Positions 41,777 to 51,834 of a stretch of 64,000 nucleotides of DNA are shown here, piece by piece (the first letter of the stretch is position 1; every line of letters begins with the position of its first letter). This stretch comes from Pseudomonas asplenii (GTDB lineage Bacteria; Pseudomonadota; Gammaproteobacteria; Pseudomonadales; Pseudomonadaceae), in the NCBI RefSeq assembly GCF_001293465.1, contig NZ_JSYZ01000001.1:357472-421471 (forward strand). The letters run 5' to 3'. The notes under the pieces were generated by a model. It was not told the origin of the DNA, searched no databases, and saw only the letters and a list, made by a program, of their open reading frames with translations. A program made the translations under genes and the position numbers.

Positions 41777-41806
41777 CCGGATAGATTAATCTAGGCCGGT
41801 TTTTTT
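41777..41806 (+). terminator. Terminator-like hairpin in the upp leader (possible attenuator)
   Basis: The 12-base perfect palindrome TAGATTAATCTA is flanked by CCGG on both sides, and seven T follow directly (41800-41806). It reads as an intrinsic terminator on the plus strand but lies upstream of upp, ending about 10 bases before its GGAG ribosome site. Confidence 0.55.
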
Positions 41807-41829
41807 GCCCGCCCTCGGAGCCTTTCCCT

Positions 41830-42468
41830 ATGCCCATCCGTGAGATCCGCCACCCGCTGATCCGTCACAAGCTCGGCCTCATGCGCCGCGCAGACATTAG
41901 CACGAAGAACTTCCGTGAGCTTGCCCAGGAAGTCGGAGCGTTGCTGACCTATGAGGCGACCAAGGACCTGCCCCTCGAAACCTATGACATCGAAGGCTGG
42001 TGCGGCACCGTACAAGTCGAGAAAATCGCCGGTAAGAAAATTACCGTGGTACCGATCCTGCGTGCCGGTATCGGCATGCTCGAAGGCGTACTCAGCCTGA
42101 TCCCGGGCGCCAAGGTCAGCGCCGTGGGCGTGGCCCGCAACGAGGAAACCCTCGAAGCCCATACCTACCTGGAAAAACTGGTGCCGGAAATCGACGAGCG
42201 CCTGGCGATGATCATCGACCCGATGCTCGCCACCGGCGGCTCGATGGTCGCCACCATCGACCTGCTGAAGAAGGCCGGCTGCAAGGAGATCTGCGCCATG
42301 GTGCTGGTCGCCGCGCCGGAAGGTATCGCCGCGGTCGAGAAGGCCCACCCCGATGTGACCCTCTACACAGCATCCGTCGACCAGAAACTCAACGAACACG
42401 GCTACATCATTCCAGGCCTGGGCGATGCCGGCGACAAGATTTTCGGCACCAAGCAGAAGGACGCCTGA
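41830..42468 (+). CDS. upp: Uracil phosphoribosyltransferase
   Basis: 212 residues. PRPP-binding [15 protein letters not shown] and the uracil-binding [14 protein letters not shown] at the C-terminus are clear. It converts uracil and PRPP to UMP. uraA follows after 2 bases, pairing uptake with salvage. Confidence 0.97.
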   Translation: MPIREIRHPLIRHKLGLMRRADISTKNFRELAQEVGALLTYEATKDLPLETYDIEGWCGTVQVEKIAGKKITVVPILRAGIGMLEGVLSLIPGAKVSAVGVARNEETLEAHTYLEKLVPEIDERLAMIIDPMLATGGSMVATIDLLKKAGCKEICAMVLVAAPEGIAAVEKAHPDVTLYTASVDQKLNEHGYIIPGLGDAGDKIFGTKQKDA

Positions 42469-42470
42469 AC

Positions 42471-43745
42471 ATGCGGGATGAGTTCAACGACCCGCTCTGG
42501 CGCACGGTGCTGTCCGGTGCGCAGATGCTCTTCGTAGCGTTCGGCGCACTGGTGCTGATGCCGCTGATCACCGGCCTGGACCCGAACGTCGCGCTGTTCA
42601 CGGCGGGCCTGGGGACTCTGCTGTTCCAGCTGGTCACCGGCCGTCAGGTGCCGGTGTTCCTGGCGTCGAGCTTCGCCTTCATCACCCCGATCATTCTCGC
42701 CAAGGGCCAGTTCGGCCTCGCTGCGACCATGGGCGGCGTGATGGCGGCGGGCTTCGTCTACACCTTCCTGGGCCTGGCGGTGAAGATCAAGGGCACCGGC
42801 TTCATCGACCGGCTGCTGCCGCCGGTGGTGATCGGCCCGGTGGTGATTTCCATCGGCCTGGCCATGGCGCCGATCGCCGCCAACATGGCGATGGGCAAGG
42901 CCGGCGATGGCAGCGAGCTGATCCCCTACCGCACGGCGATGCTGATCTCCATGCCGGCGCTGCTGACCACCCTGATCGTCGCGGTGTTCGGCAAGGGGAT
43001 TTTCCGCCTGGTGCCGATCATCTCCGGCGTGCTGGTGGGCTTCGCCCTGTCGTTCTACTTCGGCGTGGTCGACACCGCGAAGATCGCCGCGGCGCCCTGG
43101 CTGGCGCTGCCGAACTTCACCGCACCGGAATTCAACTGGCAGGCGATCCTGTTCATCGTACCGGTGGCCCTGGCCCCGGCCATCGAGCATATCGGCGGGG
43201 TGATCGCGGTCGGCAGCGTGACCGGTCGCGACTACCTGAAGAAGCCGGGCCTGCATCGCACCCTGCTGGGTGACGGTCTGGCCACCACCGCGGCCGGCCT
43301 GTTCGGTGGCCCGCCCAACACCACCTATGCGGAAGTGACCGGCGCGGTGATGCTGACCAAGAACTACAACCCGAAGATCATGACCTGGGCGGCGCTCTTC
43401 GCCATCGCCCTGGCGTTCATCGGCAAGTTCGGCGCGCTGCTGCAGAGCATCCCGGTACCGGTGATGGGCGGGATCCTCTGCCTGCTGTTCGGCTCGATCG
43501 CAGCGGTGGGCATGAACACCCTGATCCGCCACAGGATCGACCTGGGCGAAGCGCGCAACCTGGTGATCGTCTCGGTCACACTGGTGTTCGGCATTGGTGG
43601 TGTGCTGGTCGGCAGTGGTACCGGCCCCGACGATTTCGGCCTGAAGGGCATCGCCCTGTGCGCCGTCGTCGCGATCGCGCTGAACCTGATCCTGCCGGGC
43701 AACGACGGCTGGAAGAAGAACAGGGCCGACGAGCCGCTGGCATAA
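42471..43745 (+). CDS. uraA: Uracil:proton symporter (NCS2 family)
   Basis: 424 residues, about 14 membrane segments. NCS2 motifs with the substrate-contacting glutamates are seen in APAIEHIGGV and GGPPNTTYAEVTGA. It imports uracil with a proton for Upp. Same operon as upp. Confidence 0.95.
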   Translation: MRDEFNDPLWRTVLSGAQMLFVAFGALVLMPLITGLDPNVALFTAGLGTLLFQLVTGRQVPVFLASSFAFITPIILAKGQFGLAATMGGVMAAGFVYTFLGLAVKIKGTGFIDRLLPPVVIGPVVISIGLAMAPIAANMAMGKAGDGSELIPYRTAMLISMPALLTTLIVAVFGKGIFRLVPIISGVLVGFALSFYFGVVDTAKIAAAPWLALPNFTAPEFNWQAILFIVPVALAPAIEHIGGVIAVGSVTGRDYLKKPGLHRTLLGDGLATTAAGLFGGPPNTTYAEVTGAVMLTKNYNPKIMTWAALFAIALAFIGKFGALLQSIPVPVMGGILCLLFGSIAAVGMNTLIRHRIDLGEARNLVIVSVTLVFGIGGVLVGSGTGPDDFGLKGIALCAVVAIALNLILPGNDGWKKNRADEPLA

Positions 43746-43760
43746 CCTCACCACGCCCCC

Positions 43761-43822
43761 TGCAGGAGCCGGGCTTGCCCGCGAAGCGCTTGGCGGCTTC
43801 AAGGGCAAGCCCGGCTCCTACA
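43761..43822. repeat. REP pair between uraA and hemH (possible bidirectional terminator)
   Basis: TGCAGGAGCCGGGCTTGCCC plus GCGAAG is mirrored by GGGCAAGCCCGGCTCCTACA with one mismatch, around a 22-base spacer. It lies between convergent genes. Confidence 0.8.
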
Positions 43823-44843
43823 GGGAACGCGGAGCCCGCTCACAGAGCGTGTTCAGCGCCATCGCCCACTGCGGGTCATCGTTCAGGCACGGTACCAGCA
43901 CCAACTCCTCGCCGCCCGCCTCGATGAACTGCTCGCGCCCACGGTCACCGATCTCCTCCAGGGTCTCGATGCAGTCGGCGACGAACGCCGGGCACATCAC
44001 CAGAAGCTTCTTCACTCCGGCCTTGGCCAGTTCATCCAGGCGTGCCTCGGTGTAGGGCTCGATCCACTTCGCCCGCCCCAGCCGGGACTGGAACGAGACC
44101 GACCACTGCCCGTCCGCCAAGCCCATGTGCTCGGCAAACGCCGCCGCCGTACGCAGACATTGGGCGCGGTAACAGGTGGCAAGCACCGCTGGCGAGGCAT
44201 TCAGGCAGCAGTCCGCATCCTTGAGGCAATGGCTGCCGGTGGGATCGAGCTTGGTCAGGTGGCGCTCCGGCAAACCGTGGAAGCTGAGCAGCAAATGATC
44301 GAAGCCCTGTTCCAGGTGCGGCCGGGTGCTGGCGACCAGCGCCTCGATGTATTCCGGCTGGTCGTAGAACGGCTGCAGGATGGAAAACTGCACATCCAGC
44401 CTCCGCTCCCTGACCACCCGCCGCGCCTCTTCGATCACCGTGGTCACCGTGCTGTCGGCAAACTGCGGATACAACGGCGCCAGCGTCACCTGGCGGATGC
44501 CCTGTGCCGCCAACCGGGTCAGCGTCGACTCGATCGACGGTTCGCCATAACGCATCGCCAGTTCCACCGGCCCATGCTGCCATTGCTCGGTCATGCGCTG
44601 CTGCAGACGTCGGCTCAACACCACCAGCGGCGACCCTTCCTCCCACCAGATCGAGGCATAGGCATGGGCCGACTGCTCGGGCCGCTTGATCAGGATCAGC
44701 GACACCAGCAGGCGCCGGATCGGCCAGGGCAGATCGATCACGTACGGATCCATCAGAAACTGATTGAGGTAGCTGCGCACGTCCGCCACCGAAGTAGAGG
44801 CCGGCGAGCCCAGGTTGACCAGTAGCAACGCGTGATCGGTCAT
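43818..44843 (-). CDS. hemH: Ferrochelatase
   Basis: 341 residues from [20 protein letters not shown]; the frame upstream of 44843 belongs to the neighbour's region. The catalytic His is in [12 protein letters not shown] and the conserved Glu in [13 protein letters not shown]. It inserts Fe2+ into protoporphyrin IX, the last step of haem synthesis, at the inner membrane. It ends within the REP element. Protoporphyrin is a photosensitiser, so its place beside the light-response cluster may matter. Confidence 0.95.
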   Translation of the reverse strand: MTDHALLLVNLGSPASTSVADVRSYLNQFLMDPYVIDLPWPIRRLLVSLILIKRPEQSAHAYASIWWEEGSPLVVLSRRLQQRMTEQWQHGPVELAMRYGEPSIESTLTRLAAQGIRQVTLAPLYPQFADSTVTTVIEEARRVVRERRLDVQFSILQPFYDQPEYIEALVASTRPHLEQGFDHLLLSFHGLPERHLTKLDPTGSHCLKDADCCLNASPAVLATCYRAQCLRTAAAFAEHMGLADGQWSVSFQSRLGRAKWIEPYTEARLDELAKAGVKKLLVMCPAFVADCIETLEEIGDRGREQFIEAGGEELVLVPCLNDDPQWAMALNTLCERAPRSL

Positions 44844-44856
44844 GCAATGTCCTATA

Positions 44857-45759
44857 TCAGAGGCGACCCGACAGATCGTCGAGGGCCGCGGGCAGATCGG
44901 TGAACTGAAACTCGAACCCTGCCGCCAGCAGGCGTTTGGGCACGGCACGCTGGCCACCCAGCAACAACTGCGACAACTCGCCGAGGCCGACCCGCAGCAG
45001 CGGAGCCGGCAGCGGGATCAGCGCCGGACGGTGCAACACCCGTCCCAGCGCCCTGGCGAAGTCGCGATTGCGCACCGGCCTGGGCGCGCAGGCATTATAA
45101 GGACCGCTGGCATCGCTGCGGTGCAGAAGAAAATCAATCAGGGCGATTTGATCCCGCAGGTGAATCCACGGCATCCACTGCCGGCCATTGCCGATCGGGC
45201 CGCCCAGGCACCATTTGAACGGCGGCAGCAGGCGCGACAAAAAGCCGCCCTCGGCCGCCAGCACGAGGCCGGTTCTCACCAGCACCACGCGCATGCCGAG
45301 GGCCTGCGCACGTTGCGCGGTCTCCTCCCAGGCAATGCACAACTGGCTGGCGAAATCCTCGCTGACCGGTGGTGAATCCTCGCTCAGCTCACGCTCGCCA
45401 CCATCGCCATACCAACCCACCGCCGAGCCGGAAAGCAACACCGCCGGGCGTTGCTCCAGGCCTTCGAGCCAGGTCAGCAGGGTTTCGGTCAGCTGGATCC
45501 GACTGCTCCACAGCAGCGCCTTGCGCCGATGGGTCCAGGGACGCTCGGCGATCGGCGCACCGGCCAGATTGACCACCGCATCCAGCGGCTCGCCGGCCAA
45601 CTCCTCCAGATGCCGCACGCCACGCACCTGGGCTCCGCACAGGCGGGCAACCTCCTCGGGCCGGCGACTCCACACCGTCAGGTGATGACCTTGCGCCAAC
45701 CAGTGCTCGCACAACCGACGCCCGATCAAACCAGTACCGCCTGTCAGCAATATGTGCAT
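44857..45759 (-). CDS. TIGR01777-type NAD(P)-dependent epimerase-like protein (YfcH family)
   Basis: 300 residues, extended-SDR Rossmann fold with [11 protein letters not shown] at residues 6-16 and the C-terminal DUF1731 tail ([20 protein letters not shown], begins about 254). YfcH-like proteins are linked to cell division and light-response clusters, but the reaction is unknown. It lies 13 bases upstream of hemH on the same strand and diverges from the light-cluster genes. Confidence 0.87.
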   Translation of the reverse strand: MHILLTGGTGLIGRRLCEHWLAQGHHLTVWSRRPEEVARLCGAQVRGVRHLEELAGEPLDAVVNLAGAPIAERPWTHRRKALLWSSRIQLTETLLTWLEGLEQRPAVLLSGSAVGWYGDGGERELSEDSPPVSEDFASQLCIAWEETAQRAQALGMRVVLVRTGLVLAAEGGFLSRLLPPFKWCLGGPIGNGRQWMPWIHLRDQIALIDFLLHRSDASGPYNACAPRPVRNRDFARALGRVLHRPALIPLPAPLLRVGLGELSQLLLGGQRAVPKRLLAAGFEFQFTDLPAALDDLSGRL

Positions 45760-45877
45760 GAGAGCGTCCTCGCGTAACGTTTTGCCAAGAGCGTTAGTCT
45801 ACTTTTATAGGCAAGGCTCTTTTCTTTTCGACTGTTTTAACAATAGGACAGCTTCAGACGACAGGATGGTCGCGACT

Positions 45878-45901
45878 TATACCTAAAAATAAGATTGTAC
45901 A
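45878..45901 (+). promoter_or_regulatory. Imperfect LitR/CarH-type operator upstream of the flavoprotein gene
   Basis: TATACC (45878-45883), 12 bases, TGTACA (45896-45901): this fits the family operator T(G/A)TACA-N12-TGTA(C/T)A except for one base. The right half overlaps a possible -35 TTGTAC (45895-45900), 17 bases from TAGTCT (45918-45923), which points to the flavoprotein gene at 45948. Confidence 0.5.
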
Positions 45902-45920
45902 GGTTTTACCGACGGCGTAG

Positions 45921-47149
<1,229 letters not shown>

Positions 47150-47166
47150 GCGGACCAGAGCAATCC

Positions 47167-47190
47167 TGTACAAAGAATTTGACTTGTACA
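47167..47190. promoter_or_regulatory. LitR/CarH-type operator 1
   Basis: TGTACA (47167-47172), 12 bases, TGTACA (47185-47190): a perfect match to the operator of LitR/CarH-family MerR regulators. Its right half follows the -35 box without a gap. Confidence 0.85.
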
Positions 47191-47206
47191 AGATAGAACC
47201 TATGAT
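47179..47206 (+). promoter_or_regulatory. Sigma-70 promoter of the desulfidase-MerR-photolyase operon
   Basis: TTGACT (47179-47184), 16 bases, TATGAT (47201-47206). Transcription should start near 47213, between the two operators, 50 bases before the desulfidase ATG. Confidence 0.7.
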
Positions 47207-47216
47207 GAAACCTAGT

Positions 47217-47240
47217 TGTACAAGAATTAACGCTTGTACA
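47217..47240. promoter_or_regulatory. LitR/CarH-type operator 2
   Basis: TGTACA (47217-47222), 12 bases, TGTACA (47235-47240). The centre is 50 bases from that of operator 1, close to five helical turns, so regulators on both sites face the same side of the DNA. Confidence 0.85.
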
Positions 47241-47262
47241 AGTAAATCGTCGAGGTTCTGCA

Positions 47263-48231
47263 ATGCCCACGTCCAGCGTCTCCCGCACCAAACCGAAGAT
47301 CGCCATCAGCGCCTGCCTGATGGGCGCCGAAGTGCGCTACAACGGCGGGCACAAGGAATCGCGGCTGTGCAGCCAGAGCCTCAGCGAGCATTTCGATTTC
47401 CTCCCGGTCTGCCCGGAAGTGGCGATCGGCCTGGGCACACCGCGCGAGCCGATCCGTCTGGTCGGTGACCCGCAGCAGCCCAGGGCCGTGGGCACGGTCC
47501 ATGGGGAGCGGGACGTCAGCCAGGCGCTGACCGACTACGGCACGCGCATGGCGAATGAGCTGAAGGATATCTGCGGCTACATCTTCATGCAGAAATCACC
47601 GTCCTGCGGACTGGCGCGGGTCAAGGTCTACCAGGATCGCGGACGGCCCGCCGAGCACGCCGGTCGTGGCCTGTTCGCCGCCGCCTTCTGCGCCCTGCAT
47701 CCCGACCTGCCGGTGGAGGAAGAGGGCCGCCTGAACGACCCGGTGCTGCGCGAGAACTTCCTGACCCGGGTGTTCGCCTACGCCGACTGGCAGCAACTGC
47801 TCGCCGCTGGCCTGAGCCGACGCGCCCTGACCGAATTTCACTCGCGCCACAAATACCTGCTGATGGCCCACAACCCGGAGCAGTACAAGGTACTGGGCAA
47901 CCTGCTGGGCAGCATGGGCAGGGCCGACCCGAACGAGATCGGCCCGCACTACTTCAGCCAGTTGATGAGCGCCCTGAAGAAATGCGCCACCCGCCGCACC
48001 CACACCAACGTCCTGCAGCACCTGAGCGGCTACCTGAAGCATTCCATCAGCGCCGAGGACAAGCAGGAAATGCAGCAGGTCATCGGCCAGTACCGCCTCG
48101 GCATCGTCCCGCTGGTGGTGCCGCTGACCCTGCTCAAGCACCACTTCCGCCAATACCCCGATCCCTACGTGGGCCTGCAGGTCTATCTGCAACCCCACCC
48201 GGAAAACCTCAGCCTGCGAAACTCGATCTGA
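47263..48231 (+). CDS. rudS: TudS (DUF523)-DUF1722 fusion, RudS-like tRNA 4-thiouridine desulfidase
   Basis: 322 residues. The N-terminal DUF523/TudS domain (about 10-150) has three conserved cysteines for a [4Fe-4S] cluster: Cys18 (SACLMG), Cys50 (PVCPEV) and Cys115 (KSPSCG). The C-terminal DUF1722/YbgA domain (about 180-310) includes TEFHSRHKYLLMAHNPEQY. Fusions of this form (RudS) have been reported to remove sulfur from 4-thiouridine in tRNA. As that base absorbs near-UV light, its removal fits a light-induced operon. First gene after the double operator. Confidence 0.88.
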   Translation: MPTSSVSRTKPKIAISACLMGAEVRYNGGHKESRLCSQSLSEHFDFLPVCPEVAIGLGTPREPIRLVGDPQQPRAVGTVHGERDVSQALTDYGTRMANELKDICGYIFMQKSPSCGLARVKVYQDRGRPAEHAGRGLFAAAFCALHPDLPVEEEGRLNDPVLRENFLTRVFAYADWQQLLAAGLSRRALTEFHSRHKYLLMAHNPEQYKVLGNLLGSMGRADPNEIGPHYFSQLMSALKKCATRRTHTNVLQHLSGYLKHSISAEDKQEMQQVIGQYRLGIVPLVVPLTLLKHHFRQYPDPYVGLQVYLQPHPENLSLRNSI

Positions 48232-48233
48232 TC

Positions 48234-49169
48234 ATGTCCAAGCCTCTCCCCGAAGACGATGAGTCCCATCCCGACTATGTCAGCGCCCTGGCCGCCGGCT
48301 GGCTGCCGATTCGCGAAGTCGCCCGGCAGACCGGGGTCAATGCCGTCACCCTGCGTGCCTGGGAACGTCGCTATGGCCTGATCGTGCCCCATCGCACGGC
48401 CAAGGGTCATCGGTTGTTCTCCGCCGACCACGTGCAACGCATCCAGGCGATCCTGACCTGGCTGAATCGCGGCGTGGCGGTGCGCCAGGTCAAGCAGTTG
48501 CTCGACGCCCCGCAACCGCCCGCCGAGGCGCCGGAAAACGACTGGCACCGGTTGCACCAGGACCTGGTCCAGGCCATCGGCCGCCTGGACGAGCGCCAGG
48601 TCGACGACCGTTTCAACCAGGCGATGTCGCTGTACCCGCCGCGCACCGTCTGCGAACAGTTGCTGATCCCGCTGCTGGCCGAACTCGAACAGCGCTGGCA
48701 GGGCCAGTTCGGCGGACAGATGGAGCGGGTGTTCTTCCATTCCTGGCTGCGCAGCAAGCTGGGCGCACGGATCTACCACAACAACCGCCAGCTCAGGGGC
48801 CAGCCGCTGCTGCTGGTCAACCAGTCGGACCTGCCGCTCGAACCCCACCTGTGGCTGACCGCCTGGCTGGCGAGCAGCGCCGACTGCCCGGTGGAAGTCT
48901 TCGACTGGCCGGTGCCACCCGGCGAACTGGCGCTGGCCGTCGAACAGCTCAAGGCCCGCGCGTTGCTGCTGTATTCCAGCAAGACCCTGAATATGGCGGC
49001 GCTGCCCAGGCTGATCGGCGGGATCGAACAACCCGTACTGATCGCCGGTGCCTCGGTGTGCATCCACGCCACCGAACTGTCCGCCTGTACTGACGACCAC
49101 CCCGGACTGAGCCTCGCCCAGGATCCGTTGGCGGCCTGCCAGAGCCTCACCCGGCTCGGCCTGCTCTGA
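48234..49169 (+). CDS. MerR-family light-response regulator (LitR/CarH/PplR-like, no B12 motif)
   Basis: 311 residues. N-terminal MerR winged helix (about 24-92: IREVARQTGVNAVTLRAWER). The middle part (about 100-190) resembles the cap domain of B12 photoreceptors: LYPPRTVCEQLLIPLLAELE and Trp155. The DxHxxG B12-binding motif is absent, and Arg165 follows Glu164 where CarH has Glu-His. So it is probably a class that does not sense light itself and relies on a partner, as PplR of P. putida does with a LOV protein. Second gene of its own operon, so autoregulated. Confidence 0.87.
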   Translation: MSKPLPEDDESHPDYVSALAAGWLPIREVARQTGVNAVTLRAWERRYGLIVPHRTAKGHRLFSADHVQRIQAILTWLNRGVAVRQVKQLLDAPQPPAEAPENDWHRLHQDLVQAIGRLDERQVDDRFNQAMSLYPPRTVCEQLLIPLLAELEQRWQGQFGGQMERVFFHSWLRSKLGARIYHNNRQLRGQPLLLVNQSDLPLEPHLWLTAWLASSADCPVEVFDWPVPPGELALAVEQLKARALLLYSSKTLNMAALPRLIGGIEQPVLIAGASVCIHATELSACTDDHPGLSLAQDPLAACQSLTRLGLL

Positions 49170-49194
49170 TGCTCCCCGGCACCAAGGAATGACT

Positions 49195-50640
49195 ATGCAA
49201 TTGTTCTGGCTGCGCACCGACCTGCGCCTGCATGACAACACCGCGCTCAGCGCCGCGGCCCGCAGCGGGCCAACGGTGGCGGTGTACCTGCTCACTCCCG
49301 GGCAATGGCGGGCCCATGACGATGCACCGTGCAAGGTCGACTTCTGGCTGCGTAACCTGCACGAGCTGGGCCAGGCGCTGGCCGGGCTGAACATTCCGCT
49401 GCTGATCCGCCACGCGGATACCTGGGACCAGGCCCCCGCCGTCCTGCTCGAACTGTGCCAGTCGCTGGGCATTGATGCCGTGCACGTCAACGAGGAATAT
49501 GGCGTACACGAAACCCGCCGCGACCGCGCCGTGAGCAAGACCGTCGAGGCCCACGGCATCGCCTTCCACAGCCATCTCGACCAACTGTTCTTCCGCCCGG
49601 GCAGTGTCCTGACCCGTACCGGCGGCTACTTCCAGGTCTTCAGCCAGTTCCGCAAGGTCTGCTACAGCCGCCTGCATGGCGCCTTACCGGCGTTGGTCCC
49701 GGCCCCTGCGACCCAGGCGCCCCTGCCGATCGGGAGCGACCCGGTTCCAGCCGCGATCGACGGTTTCGACAGCCCCTCCCAGGCCTTGCGCGACCTCTGG
49801 CCCGCCGGTGAAAGCGAAGCCCGGCGACGTCTGGAGCACTTCGCCGACCAGCAGATCGACGCCTACCAGAGCGAACGCGACTTCCCGGCCAAGCCCGGCA
49901 CCAGCCAACTCTCCGCCTACCTGGCCGCTGGGGTGGTGTCCCCGCGCCAATGCCTGCACGCAGCCCTGCAAAGCAACCAAGGCGAGTTCGACAGCGGCAA
50001 CGCCGGCGCCATCACCTGGATCAACGAACTGCTCTGGCGCGAGTTCTACAAACATATCCTGGTCGGTTATCCGCGGGTCTCGCGGCATCGAGCGTTCCGC
50101 CCGGAGACCGAAGCCGTGGCCTGGCGCCATGCGCCCCGGGACCTGGAGGCCTGGCAGCAGGGCCGCACCGGCCTGCCGATCATCGACGCCGCCATGCGCC
50201 AGTTGCTCGACACCGGCTGGATGCACAACCGCCTGCGCATGGTGGTGGCGATGTTCCTGACCAAGAACCTGCTGATCGACTGGCGCGAGGGCGAGCGCTT
50301 CTTCATGCGCCACCTGATCGACGGCGACCTGGCGGCCAACAACGGCGGCTGGCAGTGGAGTTCCTCCACCGGCACCGATGCGGCGCCGTACTTCCGCATC
50401 TTCAACCCGATCAGCCAGTCGCAGAAATTCGACAGCGAAGGCCTGTTCATCAAGCACTGGCTGCCGGAACTGGCGGCGCTGAACAAAAAGGACGTGCACA
50501 ACCCGGCCGCCCTCGGCGGGCTGTTCGGCGTGCCCGGTTATCCCCAGCCGATCGTCGACCTGGCCAGCAGTCGCGACCGGGCCCTGGCCGCTTTCAAGAG
50601 CCTGGCGCCGCGCCAGGATGGCGGGGGCCTGCATGAGTGA
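49195..50640 (+). CDS. phrB: Deoxyribodipyrimidine photolyase (class I CPD)
   Basis: 481 residues from MQLFWLRTDLRLHDNTALSA; AAGGA lies 6 bases upstream, favouring this ATG over the one at 49189. The N-terminal alpha/beta domain binds the antenna (folate type). The C-terminal FAD domain has TSQLSAYLAAGVVSPRQCL, WREFYKHIL and NNGGWQWSSSTGTDAAPYFR (split key parts: GGWQW, TGTDA). It uses blue light to split cyclobutane pyrimidine dimers. Confidence 0.97.
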   Translation: MQLFWLRTDLRLHDNTALSAAARSGPTVAVYLLTPGQWRAHDDAPCKVDFWLRNLHELGQALAGLNIPLLIRHADTWDQAPAVLLELCQSLGIDAVHVNEEYGVHETRRDRAVSKTVEAHGIAFHSHLDQLFFRPGSVLTRTGGYFQVFSQFRKVCYSRLHGALPALVPAPATQAPLPIGSDPVPAAIDGFDSPSQALRDLWPAGESEARRRLEHFADQQIDAYQSERDFPAKPGTSQLSAYLAAGVVSPRQCLHAALQSNQGEFDSGNAGAITWINELLWREFYKHILVGYPRVSRHRAFRPETEAVAWRHAPRDLEAWQQGRTGLPIIDAAMRQLLDTGWMHNRLRMVVAMFLTKNLLIDWREGERFFMRHLIDGDLAANNGGWQWSSSTGTDAAPYFRIFNPISQSQKFDSEGLFIKHWLPELAALNKKDVHNPAALGGLFGVPGYPQPIVDLASSRDRALAAFKSLAPRQDGGGLHE

Positions 50641-51055
50641 GTTCCTGCGCGACTTCGCCCGGCGCTTTTGCGCCGTGGACAGGCACAACCTGGGGTTGCT
50701 CGACGAACTGTACAGCGAGGACGTGCACTTCACCGACCCGCTGCACGAGGTTCACGGCCTGCCGGCGGTGCGCCGTTATTTCGCCGACCTGTACAGCAAC
50801 GTCAGCGAACTGGCCTTCGACTTCCACGGCTTCGACCCGGTTCGCGACGGCGAAGGCTACCTGCGCTGGCACATGAGCTACCGCCACCCCAGGCTGGCCG
50901 GGGGCAAGCCGATCCATGTCGAGGGCTGTTCCCATCTGCTCTGGCACGAAAAGGTCTATCGCCATCGCGATTACTTCGATGCCGGCGCCCTGCTCTACGA
51001 CCACCTGCCGTTGCTCGGCTGGGCCACCGCATGGCTGAAAAGGAGAATGGCATGA
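50633..51055 (+). CDS. NTF2/SnoaL-like protein
   Basis: 140 residues from MSEFLRDFARRFCAVDRHN. Cone-shaped alpha+beta fold with LLDELYSEDVHFTDPLHEVHG and a basic C-terminus. These proteins often serve as small-molecule isomerases or binding partners; the role here is unknown. It overlaps phrB by 8 bases and the SDR by 4. Confidence 0.86.
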   Translation: MSEFLRDFARRFCAVDRHNLGLLDELYSEDVHFTDPLHEVHGLPAVRRYFADLYSNVSELAFDFHGFDPVRDGEGYLRWHMSYRHPRLAGGKPIHVEGCSHLLWHEKVYRHRDYFDAGALLYDHLPLLGWATAWLKRRMA

Positions 51056-51834
51056 GTCCCAAACCCCCACGCCGCATCTGGCTGACCGGCGCCAGCAGTG
51101 GCATCGGTGCCGCCGTGGCCGAAGTGCTGCTCAAGGGTGGCGCCCGACTGGCGGTCAGCGCACGCAATGAACAGGCCCTGGAGGAGCTCGGCGAGCGTTA
51201 TCCGGGCCAGGTGCTGGTGGTTCCCGGCGACCTGACCGACAGCCAGCAGGTGCGCGAGATCGGTGAACGCATCAGCCAGGCCTGGGGCGCCCTCGACACG
51301 GTGATTCTCAATGCCGGCACCTGTGAATATGTCGACGCCCGGGAGTTCGATGCCTCGGTCATCGAACGGGTGGTACGCACCAACCTGCTCGCCAGCAGCT
51401 ATTGCATCGAGACCGCCCTGCCGCTGCTGCGGGCCGGCACCACACCGCACCTGGTCGGCATCGCCAGCGCCGTGACCTTCCTGCCGCTGCCACGCGCCGA
51501 GGCCTATGGCGCGTCGAAAGCCGGCATGCGCTACCTGTTCGAATCGCTGCGCATCGACCTGGCCTACGAGGGAATCGACGTCACCATCGTCAGCCCCGGC
51601 TTCGTCGACACGCCGCTGACCCGCAAGAACGACTTCCCGATGCCGCTGAGCTGGCCTGCCGACAAGGCCGCCGAGCACATCTGCGAGAGGTTGCCCCGAC
51701 GGCCGCTGGAAATCGCCTTTCCAGCCCTGTTCATGGCCGGGCTCTGGCCGCTGTCACGCCTGCCCAGGCGCCTGCAACTGGCGATCGGCAAGCGCATGGC
51801 GCGCAACGGCCAACAGACCGAGGACCGCTCATGA
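51052..51834 (+). CDS. Short-chain dehydrogenase/reductase
   Basis: 260 residues. TGASSGIG (12-19), NAG (87-89), Ser139, Tyr152 and Lys156 form a complete classical SDR site. A basic, hydrophobic C-terminus (about 225-250) may sit at the membrane. Substrate unknown; neighbours suggest a lipid. Overlaps both neighbours by 4 bases. Confidence 0.92.
   Translation: MSPKPPRRIWLTGASSGIGAAVAEVLLKGGARLAVSARNEQALEELGERYPGQVLVVPGDLTDSQQVREIGERISQAWGALDTVILNAGTCEYVDAREFDASVIERVVRTNLLASSYCIETALPLLRAGTTPHLVGIASAVTFLPLPRAEAYGASKAGMRYLFESLRIDLAYEGIDVTIVSPGFVDTPLTRKNDFPMPLSWPADKAAEHICERLPRRPLEIAFPALFMAGLWPLSRLPRRLQLAIGKRMARNGQQTEDRS

Noticed and set aside
39690..41789. 699-residue plus-strand frame over the AEC, cupin and hpt genes
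   Set aside because: It spans three well-supported minus-strand genes and has the same His/Gln/Arg-rich mirror composition; no family resemblance.
45760..45877. A clear sigma-70 promoter for the TIGR01777-hemH pair
   Set aside because: TATAAA-like strings exist on the minus strand, but no pair of hexamers has acceptable spacing.
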